Source of the DNA: Choristoneura fumiferana
Taxonomy: Eukaryota; Arthropoda; Insecta; Lepidoptera; Tortricidae
Reading direction: 5' to 3'
Assembly: GCF_025370935.1 (NCBI RefSeq)
Contig: NC_133481.1
Location: 9,265,038 to 9,329,037, forward strand
Length of the DNA stretch: 64,000 nt
Both the position numbers and the translations under genes were made by a program. Under the pieces are notes generated by a model. That model was not told the DNA's origin and ran no database searches. It worked only from the letters and a program-made list of their open reading frames with translations. How positions within the stretch are numbered: position 1 is the stretch's first letter; every line of letters starts with the position of its first letter. Below are positions 1 through 9,803 of this stretch, in pieces.

Positions 1-456
1 CTTGATGAACGTATGACAATGAAAGTACAGTCAACTAAAATTACACTCCGCAAAAAACTTGTATTAAGGCCCGGCTACATGTACAGTACACGTAGCGACT
101 TTCTGCGTAAAAGCCAATTGTGCGGTATATACTTCCTTGTGCAAATTGTAATTTGCGGAAGTATGATTAAGCGTAAACCCTTACAAGTAATTTTTAACTA
201 AAACTTTTTGAAATTATGTCACACGAAAGTAGGTACCTATCATTCGAAAGATTTTTGTATTAATTAAATCAAAATAGTTTTAAATATTACTGATTATATG
301 TATGTTAGTCTGTAAGGTATTTATTGTATGGGCCAAGTTGCCCGAAATAAATAGATTTATTATTATTATATATTAATCGAAAATAAATGTGGGCTGCAGT
401 TTTGTAGCCAACACGGTTTTTTTTTACTTTCAAATGCTAATAATTTTAAAACCCCG

Positions 457-715
457 GACGACCGGATGGCTAAGTGGTTAGAGCACCTGACTACGAAGCT
501 TGAGGTCCTGGGTTCGAATCCCGGCCGGGGCAGATATTTGTGTGAATAACACGAATGTTTGTTCTCGGGTCTTGGATGTTTAATATGTATTTAAGTATGT
601 ATTTATCTATATAAGTATGTTTATCCGTTGCCTAGTATCCATAGTACAAGCTTTGCTTAGTTTGGGACTAGGTCAATTGGTGTCAAGTGTCCCATGATAT
701 TTATTTGATGCGTTC
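457..715 (+). repeat. SINE with tRNA-like head (family A)
   Basis: The head at 457-533 has Pol III style A and B boxes (TGGCTAAGTGG and GGTTCGAATCC) but does not fold as a standard tRNA: the anticodon arm is poor. The body (ATGTATTTAAGTATGTATTT, then TATCCGTTGCCTAGTATCC and CAAGCTTTGCTTAG) recurs at 3746-3943 and again, without a head, at about 62570-62700. The shared 3' part suggests that it borrows a LINE tail. I read it as a SINE rather than a functional tRNA gene. Confidence 0.8.
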
Positions 716-821
716 GTGTTATGATTTTAAAAAAAACAGTGCCCTAAAAGCCTACAGTAACGGTATTTTATTCGTTGGGAAACGAAATAAAAATGGCATG
801 CATTAGGGCCAGTACATACGG

Positions 822-971
822 ACTCCATTCCAACTGCTACGTAACTGCCAACTGCCGACTGCCCATACACTTCAATTGCAGTCAGAGTACAGTTGTGCCG
901 ATTGCAATCGAACTGCAACGAAAAATGTATGGGCAATCGGCAGTTGCGGTTATTTTGCAGTTGGAATGCAG
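822..971. repeat. Hairpin element (MITE-like)
   Basis: The two ends are inverted copies: CTCCATTCCAACTGC at the left and GCAGTTGGAATGCAG at the right. An inner inverted pair (ACTGCCCATACA and TGTATGGGCA) makes most of the 150 bp self-complementary. A plus-strand and a minus-strand open frame both cross it, as expected for a palindrome, and neither looks real. No target duplication is obvious. Confidence 0.7.
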
Positions 972-1127
972 CCCCTCTGTACTGACCCTTAACATCTATG
1001 CTGCAAACTCGTCAAAATATTTTTGCAGTGATCATATTTCCCAAACTGGCCAGTATCATATACACCAAACTGTGAATAACAATAAAACAACTTCAAAAAA
1101 ACAATAAGTTATATTTAAATAAGGTAG

Positions 1128-4100
1128 CTACAAGGTCAAAGCTCCAAATATTGGAAATGCACTGTTTCTACTTAGTTTGTACTTAAATCTGTTTAGAAGT
1201 CCGCTAGCCACCACCACGCCGCCGCTCGGCGCACTAGGCACATACACATTGTTCACTTGAGCTCTACTAATCATCACACGAGTCAATTTTAGAGGTATTT
1301 CTCGAGTCCTACAACTCTTTAACTTGATGTGTATCGATTTTGTGTTAAACTTGGTGGGTTCGAAGACTGCCTCTCTGTGTATACCATTCTTGAGTTTCTT
1401 GGCGACAGGGATGAGGTGGACTTTTGACCGCCGCGTTACGGGCCTCAAAGGTACGTAGGAATACTCCTCTTCTGACGTTTTCTCGGCATTCACTGTCCCA
1501 TTTTGGACTTCATCTGTCGGACAAAGCAAACTTTTAAGCTCAGCGAAATGACATGAACAAGACATGCAAAAACATATGATCATCTAAGTTTTTGCAAAGG
1601 ATTGAATTTTTTATAACACGTTTTTTTGCTGATGTACCTAAAGGAATTTATTGCATTGTCTATGCGTCTACGCATACCTGTAAAATTTTTAATGATAAAA
1701 CAAATTCTAAGATTTGTCTATATAGTTAGGTACGAACACAAGCGCTCATTTGCGACCCATGTCGTCAAAAAACCGGTTGAATTGTCATAGAAAATGACAG
1801 ATATTCGATCTTAAGTGGGTCCCAAATTAACGATCGTGACAGTACCTTACATACTTACATCATTTATAAGTTACAGATGAAGATAATAAAATCTAATTTA
1901 ATGTAAGACATCTGCACTTTTAAAGTTAATTATAACAAAAAATTTAACCGACTACAAAAAACTATGAAAATATTTTTCTACCAGTCCGAAGTCGGTCGGT
2001 TCCTCAGCACGAGCCAGCAGGAGTGGACCTATAGTCATCCACGAGTACCTCACCTACGCACTTTATATTGGGCTTCAATCACTCCTACTGCCTCGTGCTG
2101 AGGCACCGACCGACTTCAGACTGGTAGAAAAATATTATCATGGTTTTTTGTAGTATGTTCAATTTTTTATTACAAAATATTTTTTTCGCGCTTTTCAGTG
2201 TGAATAATCTAAGATACAATAGTTTAATATCAATTGCTCATCACCTTTTACGAAAGATTGCTTTTTCCGATGCAGAGACGTTCATTATTGAGGAGTCCTG
2301 GTGCTTCACCACCCGTTTTACCATATGTATTACGAGGCGCATAAATTGCTTAGCAACTGTTTAATTGCTTGTTAAAGTAGTTGAAATTCAACCCGTGAAA
2401 TACTTGTTATTGAGTAGTAACTCCGATGGTCAACTGTGGTCTTCATCATCAGTTCCACTTCACCAAATTATGATTTTTAAGAGCATTTGCTCGAGTTACT
2501 ACTAAATATATCCAATTTACTATAGGTGTCCCTACAACATTTGAAGAGTTCCCTCGATTTCTTTAAGATCCAATCATCAGATCCTGATTTGGTGCTTATG
2601 GGACCTAATTGAAGACATCCCTAGACGAACGCAAAAAAAAATCAAATCGGGACGGAGTTCTGAGGTAAAAAAAAAATACATCCGAATTGATAACCTCCTC
2701 CTTTTTTGAAGTCGGTTAAAAAGCAAGACTTTTGACATCTGCAGTTTTAGTAGTTTGAAACCTCGATCCTTTCTGGATTTTATCTACAAAGAACACTGTA
2801 AATATATGACTGTAATCATAAAAAAATACATATAGAGTATATAGAAAGAAGAGAAATAAGTCCATACCCCTGTAAGGAAAAATAGTTTGTCGTGGCATAA
2901 TGGAGTCTCCGAGTATCTCGTACAAAGTGTAGTCGGTCGTCACGAAGTCTTCAAGAAACGTCGTCGGTTCAGATCTCAGCAGCACCGTCGACACGTCCTA
3001 TAACACAAGATGAAATTAATAATAAACGTAGTGTTATAAGGAATTAAATGAATTAAGAGTTTTTCTACGTGATATTATACTAAAAATGCCCAATTTGGAG
3101 GTGGAATCGCGCAGTGTATATCGAGTGTATAACATCGAGGCTTTCAGGAAAAGAGTTTATACATACAGCTATCCGAAATTGTCTACCCTGAATTTTGTCT
3201 TTCTATAAACTTATAACTTTTGACTTTAAGGTTGACTGGTAGGGATCCCTACAGAGATAAGACCGCTTTTGTACTTTACATTTTTTTGTGTAACCTTTTT
3301 GTATTTCCTTTGTGTATATATGTGAAAACAAACAAACAAACTTATTGCACTGATTTGTGGTGTTCGATGAGAATATTTGTATTGTATTGCAGTATATGAA
3401 CTAAGTGTAGCATGCCACATACCAGCAGCGCTTCCCGCTGCGAGTGTTGCGGCGTGCGGCGCGGCGCGTTGACGCACGCGTCAATATAGTCGAGGTGAGC
3501 GCCCAGACAACGCAGTAACGCGTCACGACCCAACGCGGCGACGCAACGCAGCATCGGGGGAGTAAGCCGCTCCTTGCTGCCCTGAGATAAGTACTCGAAG
3601 AGGATGCCTTTGCCTGAAACAACGGAGGATATTACCTCGGTCACAATAGACTTGGGCTAGTTTCCTACAAAATAAATCTAATTACTCCGTCACTTAAATT
3701 AGAAGAAAATATTGGATTGGACACTGTTTTTTCTTTTGTCAATTGTCGACGACCGGATGGCCAAGTGTTTAGAGAAGCTGACTGCGAAGCCTGAAGTCTC
3801 GAGTTCGATTATATATAATACGAATATTTGCTCTCGAGTCTTGGATGTTCAATATGTATTTAAGTATGTATTTGTCTATATAAGTATGTTTATCCGTTGC
3901 CTAGTATCCATAGTACAAGCTTTGCTTGGTTTGGGACTAGGTCTTCTTCTTCTCTTTTAAGATAATTATTATGGCTTTTCTTTCCTAATTAATAGGACAA
4001 TTTCGCCAGTGTCAAGGTAAACTTTCTTTTGAGAGGGACGTTGTACGGTGATTGTAGTTTTTGCAACTTGATAGTAATATTCCAGAAACCACGTTGAGAC

Positions 4101-7100
4101 AACTTTCGCATTAAAAAATGTCAGACACGAGAGCAATATAGGATTTTGTGATCACTGTTCACTGTTAAGGTTAATCGCCGCATAAAACACTATCAAAATT
4201 ATACTTCAACTAGCCAAAGAAACAGAAATAGCAAAATTAGATATTGTATACATCCGCCATGCTCGAATGCTACAAATCGAATCGGACTAAGTCAATTGGT
4301 GTCAAGTATGTCCCATGACATTATTATTAGATAGGTATTATAATTAAACAAAGTAAACAAGTCTGACAGCAACAACAAATAATGGTATTAAAGTTCTGCT
4401 CCCCACTTTCACATCAGCTTCCTAATGGTCTCTACCCATTACACCGCATCATACCATGACCGTAACAACAACGTGTCAGGCGTGTCATATATTACTTGTA
4501 TAGAAAAGTATGATACTATACCCACTATACGTTATGCCTATCCAATTTATTAAAAGTGTAAACAAACCGATTTCATCAAAATTCTTAAATAAACACCCAC
4601 TGGATCGAATCAATCTTTTAACTAGATGTCTAATCACTTTATACACACAAATTTTAAAAAAGGAAATATAAATAAAAAATAGTTACTACTTTTATAATTG
4701 AATAGGTAAACAGTCTTTGAAACTAAATCAAGTATTGTAAATAATAAAATAGACAAAAATACGTTGATCTATTCAATTAATAAATAATCGATTTACTGAA
4801 CAGATTAATTACTCCGCAATAGGTTCTAGGTTTTCACATCACTAAATGTCTATGGTCAGGTTAATGGCGTCTTTGTTTACGAGTACGATGGTCATGTATG
4901 CGCTTGACACTGCGTTCCTGACTCGTTTCTATTACGGTCATGGCACGATACGGTGTAGTGAGTAGAGACCTTTAATCGACATTTACGACACTCACGGGAA
5001 GAGACGGGTCAGTCTCTAAAACTGGGCACGGCACAACAACAACATAGGTACTTTTGTTGTTGTGCCCAATTCTTATTCTGAAATGCAAATTTCCTTCACT
5101 TGTGTGTTCTCTTATTCATGCAAAAATGAGTGACCACCATTACAAGAAATCAGTTAAAATAAAACATCAGACGACCACCCCGTAACAAATGCAGCTAACC
5201 ACTACTAAGTAAATTCATAGAGTAATCTATATTTTCAATATAAGAATTACTTAAGTAAATGAACAGAAGCATAGATACCAATTGCAATAAAAGACGGCCA
5301 TGTTCTTGTTATTTTTGTGAGTATCATGACCATTTTGTCCGCTAGAGAGCCGTTGCCGAGAATATTGGACACCATTACGGGAAACAGACGTTGGAACTGT
5401 AACAAAAAACAAAAAATTGTATAACCCAGTCACACCATATTGATTTAAATAAAAAAATCTTAAAAATTAAAATGTATTTGTAGTAAAGTGAAAAAATGTT
5501 AAGCAAATTCGTATTTTATCCTCACTTCCAATTTTACAACCAATTCGTCGTTCTTTTAGACATCATAATTAACCGTAAAAGAAAACATCGCGTGGAAACC
5601 TGCACACACCTGCAATGAACTTCAATGATATGTGTGAAGTTCCCAATCCGCACCTGGGCCCGCGTGGATACTATGACTATGGCCCGACCATATCCTGGCG
5701 TTCCGATCAGAGGCCTGTGTTCTATAAAATCACGTATACATATTAACCAAGATGATCATAAAAAAAAGTTTTTTCCGTGAATATTTGACGTTTTGTTAAA
5801 ATTCCATACTACAGTAAGAAATATTACACACAATGATACAGACAGATATGGCCCTGAAAGGTTAAAATGTTTTTAAATTAAGGTTAAAGTGGTTAAATAC
5901 CAACCTGCTGTTGTATGTTGGTGTCTAAACAACAAGGATTAGAACATAGTGCATCCACCATATCTAGAACATTGGCCTGCAATGGTTTCTTCGTTGGTAC
6001 GTTGAGAGCGTTCAGATTGTCGTCGTTCAACACTAACACTGCCAGGTTAAATAGGTTCGGGAATATTGGCCCAATCCTTGTGTTTGTTGTGAGATCTTGT
6101 ACTGCTAGTTCTTTTGGCTTCTTTCTGAGATTAAGTATTGCTGGAAAACAAATTAATCTTAAAAACTTACCGGATTTACACTCATGGAAGTACATTATTA
6201 CCATTGTTATCATATATTCCGCAATTTTGGAAAGTTTCCTTTGGCACATCAGTACCTGTGACCCCCTCCACCATTGGTACCAATACCTACAAAAGCAGAT
6301 TTAGTACATTACATACCTCTTGCAACTTTTGTGTAGTAATTCTGTAAACTTGCACTGATATTTGTGTTGTTGCTTAAACTTTTTTCATCTGTAATCCATT
6401 CCACTGAAACAGTAGGCAATGTGGAATATGTATAGGTTTGCGAAGTCATTGCATACTCTGTCAAATTCACCAGTGTGTCCTGAAATAGAAAATGTAAAAA
6501 GCGTAATGTGATGAATGATTTTGACAACAAAAAAAAAGGAACATGTGTGGTAAGGCACAGTTTTTAAACATCAACACTGTCTGGGGCGCACGCAATTGAA
6601 ACAACGCAGAGCGCGCAATCACTCATCTCAACGCGTCACCCGCGTCGATTTGTTTGTAGCTTCCATACTGCATTAGCTTAATATATTTATTGTGTCACAG
6701 ACCTCCCCTGCTGAACTTTGACAAGCATCATATTTGTAATTTTTTATTTAAACAACAATAGAAAATAATATTTTTTTCATCCCAGGAAACTAATATACTG
6801 AGCGGCAAAAAATCTAAATTTTGTATGCAGACTGGGCCAAATTTTGTGCCAGTGAGTATAGCTAATAAGTTGAAACCTCATCTAAAAGTTACAACATACT
6901 AACAATTGGACAACATATCTTGTCTTCTCCAATAGCAGCATATTTGGTGGTGGCAGCACCCACAACGGGGCTGGAGTCGGAAAGAGTAAATATTGTATTA
7001 ACATCCCAACTGTCCACTCGCGACTTCTTCATCATCTCACTGTGTAGTGCAATAGCCTGAAAAAAAGATCAATATTTACATGGAATAACAACAACAGAAC

Positions 7101-9181
7101 TTCATCGAAATTCCAAATTTACTTTATTCTTTATAAGCCAATGGTTTCATCACACTGTATTACTAATTATGTGCTCAAAACAAGGTATTTTTTTGTGATT
7201 TACACAACTAATTATTTCGATAGAAAATTTAGGTTTGTGCAGAAAAGTGCAGATTGAACTTATTATCAAGAAATAAGAGCAGAATACTGCTTGTAATGAG
7301 CTCTCAGCTTCATATCACATACATAATTTGTGCATGTCAATTTTGTGGACAATTTAATGGTGGTGTTTGTTGAATTTTGCCAAAGGACTGTAATTTAAAT
7401 CAATTGATGACTAATAATATAAAATTTTTGCACTCCTGGATTCAACTTTGCCATTAACAGATGAAAATTAATAAAATTTTGTGGTTGTGTTCCAGTACTT
7501 ACACTAATAGTTTGTCTGAGCTTGTAACTGACATCCTCAGCCAAGTTTGTGGCGGCCTCTAAGTTGATATCTGCACCAACTTGGTCAGCCATACACTGTA
7601 TGGAGTCAGCACTGATCCCAGCAAACTTTCCTTGTTGTGATGTACTGCTGTCCTACAAACAGCATTTCATCTTTAATAATGCATCACTTATTCATTATTA
7701 ATTTTCAGGTTTAAAATATGACAGTATTTTTTAAAAGAAATAGGAATTTTAAATAGTAATTTGCTGAGATTTTGATTTAACAAGTTAAGTAAATTAAAGA
7801 TTATAAATAATGCTTCATCATAAGTAATAAGCTGTCAAACTTGGTTTACAGTGTCTGTCCTATGATTATAAACACAGCTAAGTGCAGATTTAAAATTTAA
7901 AAAAGTTTTTTTTTACTTCAAGTGCTCTTAATTGCCCAGTATTACACATTAGGCCATATATAAAAAAAGTGGTCCTAATTGGTTAAATAATATCAGAAAG
8001 GGGTCGGAGTATAGCAAAAGGGGCCCAAATTTAGGACAGAAAATTTACAAGCAAAAATTTTTTTTGCATATTTGTTACTTTTTTTTTTAATTTAAAGAAA
8101 ACATTAGATAAGATTAGATTAGATTATTTATTAATTTAGTATAAAATTACATCAAAGTTTGTTCATGTCAAAGTTACAAGAATTTATACTGAAATTGTCA
8201 AGAATACGCAAAAGATTCAATTGGAAAACAATTGAATGTCACAAAACGTTAAAATTGAATAAAATAATAAGAAAGCAATAAAACAATTAAAATTCAAAAC
8301 AGGTTCTCATAAAATTAAAATTACAATAATGTCAGGAGATCGTCCAATTAAACTTCATAAAATAATTTGAAAAATAAAAATGGCAAGTAAAAAGTAAAAA
8401 TAATAATCAATATTGATTTAAAATAAGGATCTTTTATTGATAGAAGTTTTTTTATAAACTTGACCATTTAGGAACGAGAGTGATCTGAAGGTACAAGTTC
8501 GGACCTTACCTACGTTTTTTGTTGTTAGTAATTTTTGTGACAGGCTCGACAAAAAACACCGCTTCCCGTGGGCTTTTACTCTGGTTAGTTATGCCCTTCA
8601 AGCAAGATGACACACTAACCTAACCTAAACCGAAATTAAACCTTACCTACAGTGTGTCTGACTCCTTAGTAATTCCATGGCCGAACTCGCAACTTCCGAT
8701 TCTTCAGAAAAAACTTTCAATCATGCTAATTTTAATGTCTCCTTTAGAGTAAAAAAAAAATAAACTAAAATCAGGCCTCTTTTACTATACCCCAACCCAC
8801 CAAAGGTCATCCATAACAGGTCAGGTACATCCATAACGGGTGACACTCTTTCCCGGCCCGAATAACACCAACATGGAAATACCGGCCTAGTTTTTTGTGT
8901 ACACGCCCATAGAAACTGACAGGAGCTTCTATGGGCGTATACACGAAAAACAGGGTCGGTATTTCCATCCTGGTATTATCCGGGCCGGGAAAGAGTGTCA
9001 CCCTCCATAACAGGTAATAAAATAAGTTAGTATTAGGGTCACTTACCTTTTCGTTAAGCGGCGGAGTATCACACTGACTGGAGCCACCAGATTCAGAAGC
9101 CACGGACTTATTTCTATCCCGATCTCTGCTACTGTTTAGTTTCTTCGTATGATTCTTCATACTTGTTGATGAATTCGACAT
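1128..9181 (-). CDS. SAF6: TAF6-like protein (TAF6L/SAF6), SAGA coactivator subunit
   Basis: Exons on the minus strand are 9181-9047, 7652-7503, 7056-6904, 6479-6317, 6140-5905, 5396-5279, 3613-3423, 2997-2868 and 1513-1128. They sum to 1662 nt (553 aa plus stop), and phases agree at all eight GT-AG junctions. Residues 1-45 are a Ser/Lys-rich leader. Residues about 55-146 form a TAF6-type histone fold (NLAEDVSYKLRQ). Residues about 185-380 match the TAF6/TAF6L HEAT region (YYTKVARAIL, then LAVQDLTTNTRIG, close to human TAF6L). A short conserved-looking YTLYEILGDS lies near 413, and a basic C-terminal tail follows. It lacks the HWALRD segment expected of canonical TAF6, which favours TAF6L/SAF6, a non-enzymatic nuclear SAGA subunit. 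The gene is divergent from YIPF6. The exon 6 donor (5279) was chosen because the next GT at 5250 breaks the frame. Exons 7-9 are the least certain. Confidence 0.83.
1944..2722. mobile_element. Non-autonomous DNA element with AACCGACT ends and hairpin head
   Basis: It lies in intron 8 of the TAF6L-like gene. It starts TTTAACCGACTAC and ends GAAGTCGGTTAAAAA, so its termini are inverted copies. The first 210 bp form a long hairpin (CCGAAGTCGGTCGG, then CAGCACGAGCCAGCAGGAGT, and their complements). The later part shares ATCATCAGATC and nearby blocks with the second copy at 35597-36455. It has no coding capacity. The related terminal motif AACCGACTTCAAAAAAAGG also appears near 20548 and, degraded, near 48040. 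Confidence 0.7.
3746..4325 (+). repeat. SINE family A, second copy, interrupted by a 339-bp insertion
   Basis: It lies in intron 6 of the TAF6L-like gene. The SINE runs from 3746 (GACGACCGGATGGCC) to 3943 and resumes at about 4284 with GTCAATTGGTGTCAAG, which is continuous in the copy at 457-715. The inserted 339 bp is bracketed by GGACTAGGTC and GGACTAAGTC, a likely 10-bp target duplication with one change. The insert is AT-rich and unrecognised. The B box is damaged, so this copy is probably inactive. Confidence 0.7.
4427..4970. repeat. Inverted repeat pair
   Basis: GGTCTCTACCCATTACACCG at 4427 is matched in inverted orientation by a segment ending AGTAGAGACC at 4970. Further matches flank CATGACCGTAA on both arms. 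The arms are about 60-80 bp and imperfect, with AT-rich DNA between them. This is probably a degenerate foldback element in intron 6 of the TAF6L-like gene. A small separate hairpin built on GGCACAACAACAA sits near 5030-5075. Confidence 0.5.
5585..5715 (+). repeat. SINE family C fragment
   Basis: It shares AACATCG..GGAAACCTGCACA and AAGTTCCCAATCCGCAC with the full copy at 25035-25339. Both the tRNA-like head and the 3' GAT-rich tail are missing. It lies in intron 5 of the TAF6L-like gene. Confidence 0.7.
8838..9003. mobile_element. MITE with GGTGACACTCTTTCCCGG inverted termini
   Basis: It is a nearly complete palindrome of about 166 bp, 43 bp into intron 1 of the TAF6L-like gene. The ends are GGTGACACTCTTTCCCGGCC and its complement, with the inner arms CCCATAGAAACT and GCTTCTATGGGCG. 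CCATAAC occurs directly on both outer sides and may be a target duplication. A partial copy is at 62838-62912. The element is read through by the frame of exon 1, which creates a spurious 124-codon frame. Confidence 0.8.
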
Positions 9182-9803
9182 TTTGAAAACAATGTCTAAG
9201 ACAAATATACGTACCTTAATTAATTATTAAACAAGCATTGTCGTCCAATGCATTTCTTTCTATGAATTATAGAAAAAACAACATTTTAAGTCACAACAAT
9301 ACCCATTATTTAGAGATTTCGGTCGGATGCGTTTTGTGATTGATCTGTCAATGTCAAATGACGTTTTTTTTTATTGTAGTGTGTCCCGTCCCGAATTGTT
9401 GTGTTTTTAGCAAAAGCAACGATATAGTTTTACAATTCAAAACTCGAAGTTCGTAAAATAATAAGTGTCAGAGGGACCGCACGACACGAACTACTTGTTT
9501 CGAGTTTCGTAGTAGCCCTGCAAGCCTTTTGATTTCATTACATTGTTGAATTAGATTAATAAAATTGAAGATCTATAAAGAGGGTAACACTAACAACTAT
9601 GTTTGAGACTTATTATAATTGCCAGAAGGCTTTTTTTCAGTCAATTTATACATTGCCTTAAATAGTTTTTAATTGAAATGAAATGTCATTTCTATTGAAT
9701 GTGAAAAATATATTTATATAGTTTGATGCGTTGGAATTGCAGTATTTTTTAGTAATATCACGCTAATATTAAGAAAACAAAAACGTGAATCTTAAACACA
9801 AAT
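9182..9803. promoter_or_regulatory. Shared bidirectional promoter interval, TAF6L-like gene and YIPF6
   Basis: The start codons of the minus-strand TAF6L-like gene and plus-strand YIPF6 face away from each other across 622 bp, so both promoters must lie here unless distant 5' exons exist. There is no clear TATA box or CpG-rich core. The DNA is AT-rich apart from a remnant of a hairpin element at 9440-9519. Head-to-head housekeeping pairs like this often share a nucleosome-free region; co-regulation here is inference. Confidence 0.55.
9440..9519. repeat. Remnant of the GGGCTACTACGAAACT hairpin element
   Basis: It matches the intact hairpin at 44388-44514 (ACTCGAAGTTCGT, GTGTCAGAGGGACCGCACGA, then GAGTTTCGTAGTAGCCCT) with one arm reduced. 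It sits about 285 bp upstream of the YIPF6 ATG, inside the divergent promoter interval. Confidence 0.7.

Larger units (their letters stand above)
1..1127. other. Intergenic flank before the TAF6L-like gene
   Basis: No coding exon is recognisable here. The stretch holds a tRNA-headed SINE (457-715) and a hairpin element (822-971), both listed separately. The 62- and 110-codon open frames in it fall on repeats or AT-rich sequence and resemble nothing known. The segment just below 1128 should contain the 3' UTR of the minus-strand gene; no canonical AATAAA is evident close to its stop codon on that strand. Confidence 0.6.

Noticed and set aside
457..533. Candidate tRNA gene with A and B boxes
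   Set aside because: The anticodon arm does not fold, the same head recurs at 3746 with a shared 200-bp body, and the sequence continues into a LINE-like tail. It is a SINE.
5251..5396. Longer version of TAF6L-like exon 6 using a donor at 5250
   Set aside because: That donor leaves a phase that gives a stop soon after the join to exon 7. The GT at 5278 keeps the frame.
8807..9046. C-terminal extension of TAF6L-like exon 1
   Set aside because: The frame runs through a consensus donor (GTAAGT at 9046-9041) into a palindromic MITE. Splicing to 7652 is in phase.
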